64,000 bases of DNA, taken from NCBI GenBank assembly GCA_022827905.1, contig JAJEIQ010000044.1, forward strand, positions 1 to 64,000, written 5' to 3'. A program made the position numbers and the translations under genes. This document shows, piece after piece, positions 8,421-19,788 of the stretch. Positions within the stretch are counted from its first letter, which is position 1. Every line of letters begins with the position of its first letter. The notes beneath the pieces are model-generated. The model made no database searches and was not told the origin of the DNA. It saw nothing but the letters and a program-made list of their open reading frames with translations. The DNA is from Pseudomonadales bacterium (GTDB taxonomy: Bacteria > Pseudomonadota > Gammaproteobacteria > Pseudomonadales > Azotimanducaceae).

Positions 8421-8704
8421 GCACTGTTGCCGACGACCTGATTCAGTCACTCAACGAAGCCATCGCCCACGCGAAGGGGGAAGGTCCCGCCATCCTGCAC
8501 ACTCCCGTGACCCCACGAGACGTTCGCAAGCAAGCGAACCTCACTCAAGCCCAAATGGCTCCGCTCATGGGCATGAGCCTTTCCGGGTACCGGAAATGGG
8601 AGCAAGGGTCACGCCAAGTCAGCGGGCCCGCAGCGACACTGTTGCGAGTAATCCAAGCAGAGCCGGAGGCAGTTAGACGAGCGCTTTTCCCGGCAGCAAG
8701 TTGA
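8417..8704 (+). CDS. XRE-type HTH protein, HigA/NadS-like antitoxin (orphan)
   Basis: A 95-residue DNA-binding protein. The helix-turn-helix is in the middle third (RKQANLTQAQMAPLMGMSL SGYRKWEQG), followed by the typical antitoxin ending QVSGPAATLLRVIQAEPEAV. This layout matches NadS/HigA-like antitoxins that pair with RelE/HigB-fold RNases encoded just upstream. No intact partner is present. AAGGAGG lies just before the GTG start, within the preceding short frame. It could now act as a stand-alone regulator or anti-addiction module. Confidence 0.8.
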   Translation: MSTVADDLIQSLNEAIAHAKGEGPAILHTPVTPRDVRKQANLTQAQMAPLMGMSLSGYRKWEQGSRQVSGPAATLLRVIQAEPEAVRRALFPAAS

Positions 8705-9131
8705 CCGCTTCTCCGATTGCTGGCATGGTTCTCCGTACGAGCGCTTGGAGAGCGGGGTTGGCCTGCCCTGCTCTTGCCGCGCACCGGCGGGCTGGTGGTG
8801 CCCCAGGCGGGAGTCGAACCCGCACGGCATGCAGGCTTATACCTGCAACATTCCGGGGGAGTGCGAGTCCCCTGCGTCTACCAATTCCGCCACTGAGGCC
8901 CCGGGGTCCGCGCCCAACAAGGCGCGGGCCTCGGCATTCTCGGCCCCGACCTTTTTCTTTCAGCCTGCCGCAAGGGCAGTGTGGCATTGGCAAGAGAGCT
9001 ATTTCTGTAGGAAAAGGCTGCAATGGCTGTAGGCCATCGGCCCTTTGGCGCTTGAAATCGGCCACTTTGCCTTGGATTGTGGTGACGCTTCCCGCCGCTA
9101 AGACTGTCGGTGACCGCTACCGCCAGTCACC
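8705..9131. other. Non-coding stretch holding the tRNA gene and a hairpin
   Basis: No convincing protein gene lies between the antitoxin-like gene and greA. It contains the leucine-type tRNA (8796-8899, minus strand). A perfect hairpin CCGCGCC-caacaa-GGCGCGG lies at about 8908-8927, immediately upstream of the tRNA in its own reading direction. Bases 8930-9131 show a short pyrimidine run near 8950 (cctttttcttt) and nothing else I can assign. Confidence 0.5.
8796..8899 (-). tRNA. Class II tRNA of leucine type with over-long variable arm and apparent CGC anticodon
   Basis: Read on the minus strand, 104 bases fold as a tRNA: acceptor GCCTCAG/CTGGGGC, D arm with AATTGGTAGACGC as in tRNA-Leu, anticodon stem GGGGA/TCCCC, T arm GCGGG-TTCGACT-CCCGC, discriminator A and encoded CCA. 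The D arm and A73 point to leucine. Two things are odd. The seven-base anticodon loop CTCGCAC gives CGC, which would read GCG (alanine). The variable region is 32 bases, with its own TGCAGG/CCTGCA hairpin, against the usual 12-15. A tRNA-Leu lies near rlmE/secG in related genomes, which supports the ancestry. It may be a decayed or divergent gene. Confidence 0.72.
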
Positions 9132-9605
9132 TTAGACATGATCCACCCCATCCACCGCGTATCCCATTTCCCCGTTCGGCGTCCTCACCGTCACCTCGTC
9201 CCCGACTGACTTGCCGATTAGGGCGCGGGCTATGGGGGACATCACGGAGATCTTGCCGGCCTTCAGGTCCGCTTCGTCCTCGCCGACGATCTTGTAGGTG
9301 ATGGGGTCGCCGGTGTCGCCGGCGATGAGGCGCACGGTGGTGCCGAAGATCACCTTGCCTTGGGGCGGCACCTTGGTGATGTCGATGATCTGGGCGTCAG
9401 CCAGCTTGCCTTCAATTTCGCGGATTCGGCCCTCGTTGAAGCTCTGCTGCTCGCGGGCGGCGTGGTACTCGGCATTTTCACGCAGGTCGCCGTGCTCGCG
9501 GGCGGCGCCGATGGCGCGGCTGATCTCGTGGCGCTTCTCGGACTTGCGCTGCTGCAGTTCCTCGCGGAGGGCGTCGGCGCCTTCCAAGGTCATGGGTGTG
9601 GGCAT
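9132..9605 (-). CDS. greA: Transcription elongation factor GreA
   Basis: GreA enters the RNA polymerase secondary channel and stimulates transcript cleavage to rescue backtracked complexes. The 157-residue length matches the family (158). The N-terminal coiled coil carries the acidic tip in [17 protein letters not shown], and the C-terminal FKBP-like domain includes [18 protein letters not shown] and [19 protein letters not shown] 9605 gives the standard N-terminus and has GAGGG close upstream; an in-frame TTG at 9614 is less likely. It follows carB in the same direction with a 43-base gap, the common gammaproteobacterial arrangement. Confidence 0.95.
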   Translation of the reverse strand: MPTPMTLEGADALREELQQRKSEKRHEISRAIGAAREHGDLRENAEYHAAREQQSFNEGRIREIEGKLADAQIIDITKVPPQGKVIFGTTVRLIAGDTGDPITYKIVGEDEADLKAGKISVMSPIARALIGKSVGDEVTVRTPNGEMGYAVDGVDHV

Positions 9606-9648
9606 GTCCCTCAAAGCCTCGTGCGTCTATGCGGCCCCCAACGGGGGC

Positions 9649-12907
<3,259 letters not shown>

Positions 12908-12915
<8 letters not shown>

Positions 12916-14032
12916 GGGCGGCGGCCATGAAGCCGATGAACTGATCGAACAGGTAGGCGCAGTCCTGGGGGCCGGGGCTGGCCTCGGGGTGGCCCTGAAA
13001 GCCGAAGGCGGGCCGGTCGGTGCGCCGAATGCCCTGCAGGGTGCCGTCGAACAGGGAGACGTGGGTGGCCTTGAGGCAATTCGGCAAGCTCGCCTGATCC
13101 ACCGCAAAGCCGTGATTCTGGCTGGTGATCACCACCTGCCCGGTGTCGAGGTCCTGCACCGGGTGGTTGGCGCCGTGGTGGCCGTGGGGCATCTTGACGG
13201 TGGCGGCACCGCTGGCCAAGCCGAGCAACTGATGGCCGAGGCAGATGCCGAACAGGGGAACCGACCCGTCGAGCAGTTCGGCGATGGCGTCGATGGCGTA
13301 GCGGCAGGGCTCCGGATCGCCGGGACCGTTGGAAAGGAACACGCCGTCGGGCTTCAATGCCAGTGCATCGTCGGCGGAGGTGGTGGCCGGCACCACCGTG
13401 ACCCGGCAGCCACGGCTGGCCAGCAGCCTCAAGATGTTGCGCTTGACGCCGAAATCGTAGGCGACCACGTGGTAGCGCCCGTCACCGCTTGCGCCATAGC
13501 CTTCGCCCAAGGTCCAGGCGCCTTCGCGCCATTCGTAGGCCTCATCGCAGGTCACCGCTTGGGCGAGGTCCATGCCCTTCAACCCCGGAAAGGCCCGCGC
13601 CTCGGCCACCGCATCCGCCTCGGAACAGTCCCCGGCGGCAATGCAGCCTGCCAGGGCCCCCTGTTCGCGCACCAACCGAGTCAGGCGGCGGGTATCGACG
13701 CCGCCGATGGCGACCACGTTCCGCTCAACGAGAAAGTCCGGCAGCGTCTGGGCTTGGCGCCAACTGCTGGCCTGGCGCGGCAACTGCCGGATCACCAATC
13801 CGGCTGCGCTGACGCCCCCGGATTCAACGTCCTCCGGGTTGACGCCGGTGTTGCCGATCTGCGGATAGGTGAGGGTGATGATCTGCTGAGCGTAGGAAGG
13901 GTCGGTGAGGATTTCCTGATAGCCGGTCATGGCCGTGTTGAACACCACCTCGCCAACGGCAGTGCCTTCGGCGCCAAACGAATGGCCGCGAAACAGGCTA
14001 CCATCCTCCAATGCGAGCACTGCGGGCTTCAA
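12908..14032 (-). CDS. carA: Carbamoyl-phosphate synthase small (glutaminase) subunit
   Basis: A 374-residue class I glutamine amidotransferase that supplies ammonia to CarB. The N-terminal half starts [17 protein letters not shown] and includes [17 protein letters not shown]; the C-terminal half has the nucleophile elbow [13 protein letters not shown] with catalytic Cys, and [12 protein letters not shown] with the His/Glu partners. The start is TTG 14032, supported by AAGGAGG about 10 bases upstream and by alignment to the usual start. In related genomes dapB lies directly upstream; here a 5.5 kb envelope operon intervenes. Confidence 0.96.
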
Positions 14033-14190
14033 CCTGGATCGACCTCCTTGCCACGATAAGGGGGTTGCAAAAAGGCGAGATCGATGCCCATCGACCTCGC
14101 CTTGCGTTGGGGCCGCATTCTAACCGACTTCGGGGTGCTTGCGAACCATCCGCCTGACCTAAAATCACCGCCACGCACCGGGACAAGCCT

Positions 14191-15567
14191 TTGAATCTCA
14201 ACATGCCGCCGAACCAAGCCATAGGGGCCATGGGCAGCCATCGCCTGCTCCACGCCACGCCCAACCGGGTCGTGGACCTAGGCGGATTGGCCGGCCTTCT
14301 GGGATACGCCGCCCTGGCCTGGTACTCCCAAGGCACCACCGCAGCGCCCGAGCTGTGGGCGTTCTTCGCCTTGATCGGCTGGGTTTCGTTGCCGGTGGCG
14401 ATGGTCTTCGCGTTCTTTTGCCGAACGCCCGACCGGCTGCCGATCCCGCGGCTGATGATCTGGGCGGCGTTGTTCCGGCTGTGCGGGCTGTTCGGCGTTC
14501 CTCTGTTCGAAGACGATTGGTTCCGGTACCTCTGGGATGGCTACCGGTTCATGGAGACTGGCACGCCCTATGGTTTCGCCCCGGCCGAGGCCTTTGCCGA
14601 CCCGAGCGTTCCGCCCGCGTTTCAGCGCCTGCTCGACCAGATCAACTATCCGGACCTGCCCACCATTTATGGGCCCACCACCCAATACGCCTTTCTGGCC
14701 AGCCACGTGCTCGGTCCTGGCAGCCTGATTCCGCTGCAGCTCCTGCTGATCGGCGTTGATCTGGTGCTCATCCGGCTGTTGCTGTCGGTCGCCCCGGCAG
14801 GTTTCGTGCTGCTCTACGCCTGGTGTCCGCTGGTAATCAAGGAAATCGCCTTCACCGCCCATCCCGACGGCTTGGGCGTTTGCCTGCTGGTCGCGGCTCT
14901 GCTGCTACACCGGCGGGACTGGATGGTCGGCGCCGCGGCCTGCCTAGCCCTGGCGGTGGGCGCCAAGGTGTTCGCGCTGCTGCTGGCGCCCTTCATTCTG
15001 TTTCGGTCGCCGCCGCGGGCCTGGCTTGCCTTCATCGGCGTCCTCGGGCTGCTCTACGCCCCGTTCCTGGTTCAGGGCAGTTCCGACTGGGCCGCGCTGG
15101 CCATCTTCGCGGAAACCTGGGAGTTCAACGCTGCCCTCTACGGCTTGCTAATCCTCTGGCTGCCGCCCTTGAACGCCAAGCTGGCGCTGGGTGCCGGGCT
15201 GGCGGCCTTCGGCATCGCCTACTGGCTGCGCCATCAGCGGACGGCCGTCGGCGAACTGCCTCGGGGCGACTGGATATTCGGCCTGTTCCTGCTCGCCGTA
15301 CCGGTCATCAACCCTTGGTATGCGTTGTGGCTCTTGCCGTTCGCGGCGCTGTGGCCGAGTTGGTGGGCCTGGACCGCCGCTTGGGCTCTGTTGCTGTCCT
15401 ACATCACCGGCGCCAACTTGGGCGGGGTGGCGGGCCTCGAAGCCTTTGCCCATCCCGCCTGGGTCCGCCCTGCGGAATTCGGCGTGGTTTTTCTCGCCTT
15501 GTGCGCCGACGCGTGGCGGCGTTACAGTGCCCAATCTAACCAAACCAAACGGATTGCGAATGGCTAA
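14191..15567 (+). CDS. GT-C type integral-membrane glycosyltransferase (GT87/mannosyltransferase-like)
   Basis: About 458 residues with ten or more membrane helices. The first periplasmic loop has the acidic GT-C signature FEDDWFRYLWDG, followed by INYPDLPTIYGP, a pairing typical of polyprenyl-phosphate-sugar-dependent mannosyltransferases and GT87-like proteins. It probably transfers a sugar to a lipid or glycan on the outer face of the inner membrane. TTG 14191 is taken as start, with ATG 14203 an alternative. It is the first gene of a six-gene rightward operon (14191-19744) and overlaps the next start by 8 bases. Confidence 0.7.
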   Translation: MNLNMPPNQAIGAMGSHRLLHATPNRVVDLGGLAGLLGYAALAWYSQGTTAAPELWAFFALIGWVSLPVAMVFAFFCRTPDRLPIPRLMIWAALFRLCGLFGVPLFEDDWFRYLWDGYRFMETGTPYGFAPAEAFADPSVPPAFQRLLDQINYPDLPTIYGPTTQYAFLASHVLGPGSLIPLQLLLIGVDLVLIRLLLSVAPAGFVLLYAWCPLVIKEIAFTAHPDGLGVCLLVAALLLHRRDWMVGAAACLALAVGAKVFALLLAPFILFRSPPRAWLAFIGVLGLLYAPFLVQGSSDWAALAIFAETWEFNAALYGLLILWLPPLNAKLALGAGLAAFGIAYWLRHQRTAVGELPRGDWIFGLFLLAVPVINPWYALWLLPFAALWPSWWAWTAAWALLLSYITGANLGGVAGLEAFAHPAWVRPAEFGVVFLALCADAWRRYSAQSNQTKRIANG

Positions 15568-16174
15568 TCCCGTCAACATCACCGTTTTTCGCTGGGCGGG
15601 CGCCTGGGGACCGTTCAAAGTGAACATTCCCTGCGGCGAATGCGCGCTGACCCACGACATCATCCAAGACTGCATCGACACCGACTTGGCGGGCATCGAG
15701 GTGGAACTCGATCTTCGCGACTGGCTGACCGAATGGTGGAAGCCGCTGCCCAAGGGCGGCTGGCACGCGCCCATCGTGCTGGTGAACGGCAAGATCATCT
15801 CCCAGGGCGCCGCGCTCAATCGGGGCGTGCTCACCCAGGCCGTCATCGAAGCTGCGATGGCGGACAACCCCTTAGCCGGCAATCACGTTTTCGGTAAGAC
15901 CGGCTGCCCTCACTGCGTCCGGGCCAAGGAGTACCTTGCCCAAGCAGGTGTCGAGAATCGCTACTACGACGTGGTCAAGGACACTCGCGCGCTCTATGAA
16001 ATGTTGGCCCGCGTCAAACCCATCATCGGCCCCAAGACGCCCGTCACCGTGCCGCAGATCTGGATCGATGGCCGCTACGTGGGCGGCGCGGATGCACTCA
16101 AGGACCTGTTGGGCTTGGCCCAAGTCGAGCCGAATCCGGACCGTGGGCAATGCTCACTGTCCCCCGCCCGATAA
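15560..16174 (+). CDS. Tandem thioredoxin-fold protein with C-terminal glutaredoxin domain
   Basis: A 204-residue cytoplasmic protein. Residues about 108-195 are a glutaredoxin domain with active site CPHC (116-119), the TVPQIWID cis-proline motif and GGADAL. The first 100 residues look like a second thioredoxin-like unit with its own CxxC (CGEC, 25-28) and a HAPIVLVNGKI strand with possible cis-proline. Two redox centres in one chain suggest electron relay or a dedicated reductant for a partner such as the cysteine-bearing secreted protein downstream. It starts inside the glycosyltransferase gene (ATG 15560), so it is translationally coupled. Confidence 0.75.
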   Translation: MANPVNITVFRWAGAWGPFKVNIPCGECALTHDIIQDCIDTDLAGIEVELDLRDWLTEWWKPLPKGGWHAPIVLVNGKIISQGAALNRGVLTQAVIEAAMADNPLAGNHVFGKTGCPHCVRAKEYLAQAGVENRYYDVVKDTRALYEMLARVKPIIGPKTPVTVPQIWIDGRYVGGADALKDLLGLAQVEPNPDRGQCSLSPAR

Positions 16175-16200
16175 GTGTCCTGAAGGAACAAGGAAGGAAC

Positions 16201-16620
16201 ATGGTCAATCTCCGGACTCCATCAACCAATCGTCGGCTGGCCCATGGGCTGCTGGTGGCATCCATCGGGGCGTTCCTCGTCTCGCCCGCAGCGCTTGCAT
16301 CCGGCTCCGTCGGCACCGGGGCGGGGGGCATCAGCCAATACGGGGCGCTGTACAAGCAGGGCAAGTCGGCGTTCTTCCAGAAGCTCGCCTGCAAGCGGTC
16401 AGACTGCGCCATCAAGCGCAGCCAAGTCAATGCGGCGCTGGCCCGAGAGCTGGTTGCCAGCCTAGCCACTCGCGCCGAGGTCAAGTTCGACGTGTCGGAA
16501 ACCGACGCGCTCATCAACCGGCTTTGCCCCGGCGAAGGCGCCACCGGCTGCGACCGCAAGGTGGACGAGCAGGAGGCGGTTCAATACTACTTGAGCCGCC
16601 GCTTCGGAGTGGGCCGATGA
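16201..16620 (+). CDS. Secreted 139-residue protein of unknown function
   Basis: ATG 16201 follows AAGGAAGGAAC. Residues 1-34 form a signal peptide (LAHGLLVASIGAFLVSPAALA-type core ending in ASG). The mature part has four cysteines (LACKRSDCAIKRS and RLCPGEGATGCDRK), suggesting disulfides or metal binding, and is otherwise mainly helical. I recognise no family. Its stop overlaps the start of the outer-membrane barrel gene (ATGA), so the two products probably work together in the periplasm or outer membrane. Confidence 0.65.
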   Translation: MVNLRTPSTNRRLAHGLLVASIGAFLVSPAALASGSVGTGAGGISQYGALYKQGKSAFFQKLACKRSDCAIKRSQVNAALARELVASLATRAEVKFDVSETDALINRLCPGEGATGCDRKVDEQEAVQYYLSRRFGVGR

Positions 16621-17477
16621 GAGCGCTCGCCACCCTACCCCTCATCCTCCTCTTGTCCACACCCGCCTGGGCGGCCGAAGGGTCGCCTTGGCTGCCCATA
16701 CCGAAGTCCGGCTCGCTCAGCCTGTCCTACGTTTCCGAGTCGGCGAAGAAGTTCTACCGCGGCAAGGCCCGCACCAACCTGCCCTTCCAGAAGATCGATC
16801 AGGACACCATTTGGCTCAGCGCCAACTACGGCTTGACCGATTCGCTCGCCCTTGACGTTCAACTCGGCCGTGCCGACGTGTCCGGCAAGGCGCCGTCACC
16901 GCCTGGGCCGCCGGATCGGGATGACCTCACCGACATCAACCTCGGCGTGACTTGGCGCCTAGTGGACGAGGACGTGAACCTCGGCGCGCCCAGCGTTGCC
17001 CTGCGCGTCGGCGCAACCATCGCCGGCGGCTATGACGTGGGGCTGCCCACGGACATCGGGGACGACGCGAGCGGCGTCGAGGCCTCGTTGATCGTCGGCA
17101 AGATCATCGGCGGCCGCTTCGCGCTTTCCGGGGAAATCGGGCACCGCACCCGCGACAACAAGGTTCCGGACGAGACCTTCCTGAACGCTAAAGCCTTCCT
17201 GGTGGTCAATCCGCAACTGATCCTGAACGCCCAGTACCACAACACCATGGCCGGCGGCAGCTTGGACATCGGTGATCCGGGCTTCAATTTCGGCCGTTTC
17301 CCGGAGACCACCGAGGACATCGAACGCGTCGGCTTCGGCGCCACCTTCAACGCCACCCCGCAGCTCGGCTTCGGCCTGAACTGGTTCACCATCGTGGATG
17401 GCCGCAACACCGCCGACTTCGATGCCGTCGCAGCGACGGTTTCCTACACGTTCGACGTCTATCGATCCGGCCAGTAA
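16617..17477 (+). CDS. Outer-membrane beta-barrel protein
   Basis: A 286-residue protein with signal peptide (MRALATLPLILLLSTPAWA) and an alternating amphipathic beta pattern through the mature part (for example DQDTIWLSANYGLTDSLALDVQLG, broken here into strands). It ends in an aromatic-rich last strand, VSYTFDVY. The length and transporter-like layout resemble the phenol-degradation MetA/DUF3034-type barrels, but I cannot fix a family. It starts within the stop of the secreted protein gene. Confidence 0.65.
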   Translation: MRALATLPLILLLSTPAWAAEGSPWLPIPKSGSLSLSYVSESAKKFYRGKARTNLPFQKIDQDTIWLSANYGLTDSLALDVQLGRADVSGKAPSPPGPPDRDDLTDINLGVTWRLVDEDVNLGAPSVALRVGATIAGGYDVGLPTDIGDDASGVEASLIVGKIIGGRFALSGEIGHRTRDNKVPDETFLNAKAFLVVNPQLILNAQYHNTMAGGSLDIGDPGFNFGRFPETTEDIERVGFGATFNATPQLGFGLNWFTIVDGRNTADFDAVAATVSYTFDVYRSGQ

Positions 17478-17503
17478 CACCGCGACGACTTGGAGCCGAT
17501 TCC

Positions 17504-19033
17504 ATGTACCACGGCATGACCGTTGGCGTCGCCATTCCGGCCTTGAACGAAGCGCAGGCGATCGGTTTGGTGGTGGGCGATCTGCTGGCCCAGCGCAACG
17601 CGGACGGCACCCGCATGGTCGATGAGGTCGTGGTTTGCGACAACGGCTCCACCGACGCCACCGCCGCACGGGCGGCGGAGGCCGGCGCCCGGGTCGTTCA
17701 CGAGGGGCAACCCGGCTACGGCCGGGCCTGCCAAGCCGCTATCGGGGCCTTGGCGCCCGCGGACGTCGTGCTGTTCACCGACGCCGACCACGCCTTTCAC
17801 GCAGACCAAGCCGTGCGCCTGCTCGAAGGCATCAACGCCGGAGCCGATTTGGTGATTGGCTCCCGCACCCTGGGCAAACAGGACCAAGGCGCACTGACCC
17901 GCAGCCAGAGGGCCGGCAACTGGGTGGCCACCCGCTTGATCCGTGCACTCTGGGGGCATCGGGCGACCGATCTCGGCCCCTACCGCGCCATTCGCAGCCA
18001 GGCCCTGGCCCGCCTCGACATGCGCGACGCCACTTTCGGCTGGACGGTGGAGATGCAGGTGAAGGCCATCCAGCACGGCATGAAAACGGTCGAGGCGCCG
18101 GTGGACACCCGACAGCGCATCGGCCAATCCAAAATCAGCGGCACGCTGCGCGGCGCCATCGGCGCCGGCCGCGGCATCCTGGGCATGATCGCGAGGCTCC
18201 GCTGGCAACAGCGGCACGGGGCGCGGCAGCGGGTGGCCCTTGCGCTGCTGCTGTGCATGGCCTGCCTGCCCCTTGCGGCCCAGGAACCGGAGTTGATCCC
18301 CATGTGGGACGCCAGCGACGAATCCAACCCGGCCACCATCGACCACGGGGCTTGGCAGGAAGTCCTCGACCGCTATCTGCTGACCGACCACCCCTCGGGC
18401 GTCCACCGCTTCGACTACGGGGCGCTCAAGGCCAATGCCGAAGACCGCCAGAAATTGGGCGCCTATCTCCGCAGCCTGGCCACGCTCGACCCCCGCACCT
18501 TCGCGAAAGCTGAGCAAATGGCCTATTGGATCAACCTCTACAACGCGCTCACCGTGTTCGTCATCGTGCCCCGCTACCCGGTGGAATCGATCAAGGACAT
18601 CAAGAGCGGCCTCATCGACTTCGGCCCGTGGAACCTGGAACTCATCCCCATTGCCGGCGAGAAGCTGACGCTGAACAACATCGAGCACGGCATTCTCCGG
18701 CCCATCTGGCGCGACCCGCGCATTCACTACGCCGTGAATTGCGCAAGCATCGGCTGCCCCAACCTCGTCCCCGAGGCCTTCCGCTCCGATAACTTGGAAC
18801 GACTGCTTGAACAGGGTGCCACGGAGTACATCAACCACCCGAGAGGCGCACAGGTGACGGACGGCGAACTTCTGGTGTCGAGCATCTACGATTGGTTCAA
18901 GGTCGATTTCGGCGGCACCGACGCCGGCGTGTTCGCCCATCTCGCCCAGTACGCAAGGCCCGAACTGGCCGCGGCACTCGCCGACCACGACAGCTTCGAC
19001 GACGACTACGACTGGAGCCTGAACGGGCCTTGA
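17504..19033 (+). CDS. Family 2 glycosyltransferase fused to a DUF547 domain
   Basis: A single 509-residue frame joins two normally separate proteins. Residues 1-215 are a GT-A fold family 2 glycosyltransferase (VAIPALNEAQAIG, DNGSTDATAA, and DxD motif FTDADHAF at 93/95), like dolichyl-phosphate mannose synthases. Residues 243-259 (VALALLLCMACLPLAAQ) form a membrane or signal segment. Residues about 335-455 are a DUF547 domain (YWINLYNALTV, LNNIEHGILRP, YAVNCASIGCPNL, SSIYDWF), which would face the periplasm. The original stop and start between the two genes appear lost. The next gene encodes a TVP38-type membrane protein, a common neighbour of both domains. Confidence 0.8.
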   Translation: MYHGMTVGVAIPALNEAQAIGLVVGDLLAQRNADGTRMVDEVVVCDNGSTDATAARAAEAGARVVHEGQPGYGRACQAAIGALAPADVVLFTDADHAFHADQAVRLLEGINAGADLVIGSRTLGKQDQGALTRSQRAGNWVATRLIRALWGHRATDLGPYRAIRSQALARLDMRDATFGWTVEMQVKAIQHGMKTVEAPVDTRQRIGQSKISGTLRGAIGAGRGILGMIARLRWQQRHGARQRVALALLLCMACLPLAAQEPELIPMWDASDESNPATIDHGAWQEVLDRYLLTDHPSGVHRFDYGALKANAEDRQKLGAYLRSLATLDPRTFAKAEQMAYWINLYNALTVFVIVPRYPVESIKDIKSGLIDFGPWNLELIPIAGEKLTLNNIEHGILRPIWRDPRIHYAVNCASIGCPNLVPEAFRSDNLERLLEQGATEYINHPRGAQVTDGELLVSSIYDWFKVDFGGTDAGVFAHLAQYARPELAAALADHDSFDDDYDWSLNGP

Positions 19034-19060
19034 TCGAGGCGGTCAATCCGAGGATAGGCG

Positions 19061-19744
19061 ATGAAGCGCAATCAAATCATCCTAGTGGCCGCGGTCATCG
19101 TCTTGGTGGCACTGTTCTTCGCCTTCGACCTGCAACGCTACCTGAGCTTGGAGTTTCTTCAGGCCCAACGCAACGCCGCCGTGGAAATTCACCAAGCCAA
19201 CCCCTGGTCGACCAGCCTGGGCTTCCTGGCCATGTACGTCGCCGTCACGGGCCTCTCCCTGCCCGGCGCTGCCATCCTGACCTTAGCGGCCGGTGCCATC
19301 TTCGGCTTGGGCCTAGGCACCGTCATCGTCTCATTCGCCAGCACCATCGGCGCCACCCTCGCCTTCCTGTTGGCCCGCTACCTGCTGCGCGATGCGGTGC
19401 AAAGGCGTTTTGAGAAGCAACTCGGGCCGATCAATGAGGGTGTGCGCAAGGACGGCGCGTTCTATCTGTTCGCCCTGCGCCTGATACCCGCCTTTCCCTT
19501 CTTCGCCATCAACCTGGCAATGGGCTTGACGCCGCTGAAGGTATGGACGTTCTTATGGGTCAGCCAAGTGGGCATGCTGGCCGGCACCCTCGTGTTCGTG
19601 AACGCCGGCCAGCAAATCGGTCAACTCGAATCCCTGGCCGGCATCCTCTCACCGACCTTGATCCTCTCCTTCGCGCTGCTCGGCCTGTTCCCGCTGATCG
19701 CCAAAAAGGCGGTGGACACCATTAGGAAGCGACTGCGGCGTTAG
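19061..19744 (+). CDS. TVP38/TMEM64 (VTT domain) family membrane protein
   Basis: A 227-residue inner-membrane protein with about six hydrophobic segments. The VTT/SNARE-associated domain signatures are LPGAAILTLAAGAIFGLGLGT (shown here as LPGAAILTLAAG and FGLGLGT), LARYLLRDAV and LRLIPAFPFFAINLAMG. Such DedA-related proteins are implicated in lipid scrambling or envelope homeostasis. It is the last gene of the 14.2-19.7 kb operon, and a family A repeat sits between its stop and the convergent dapB stop. Confidence 0.85.
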   Translation: MKRNQIILVAAVIVLVALFFAFDLQRYLSLEFLQAQRNAAVEIHQANPWSTSLGFLAMYVAVTGLSLPGAAILTLAAGAIFGLGLGTVIVSFASTIGATLAFLLARYLLRDAVQRRFEKQLGPINEGVRKDGAFYLFALRLIPAFPFFAINLAMGLTPLKVWTFLWVSQVGMLAGTLVFVNAGQQIGQLESLAGILSPTLILSFALLGLFPLIAKKAVDTIRKRLRR

Positions 19745-19761
19745 CTGTTTGGGGCGGGTGG

Positions 19762-19786
19762 TTCGAGGGCGGGACGCCCTCGCTCC
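19762..19786. repeat. Family A palindromic repeat between convergent genes
   Basis: A canonical copy, TTCGAGGGCGGGACGCCCTC followed by GCTCC, within the 44-base gap between the TVP38 gene and dapB, which converge here. As a GC-rich hairpin it may serve both genes as a 3' end structure. Confidence 0.8.
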
Positions 19787-19788
19787 GG

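Noticed and set aside
8908-8927. Rho-independent terminator
   Set aside because: A perfect hairpin is present but no T-run follows on either strand.
12916-13107. 64-codon N-terminal extension of carB
   Set aside because: It overlaps carA in another frame, has no homology, and GTG 12915 gives the standard CarB start.
17504-19033. Frameshift or sequencing error joining GT2 and DUF547
   Set aside because: The frame stays open with normal codon use and a sensible membrane segment at the joint; an error cannot be excluded but is not needed to explain it.
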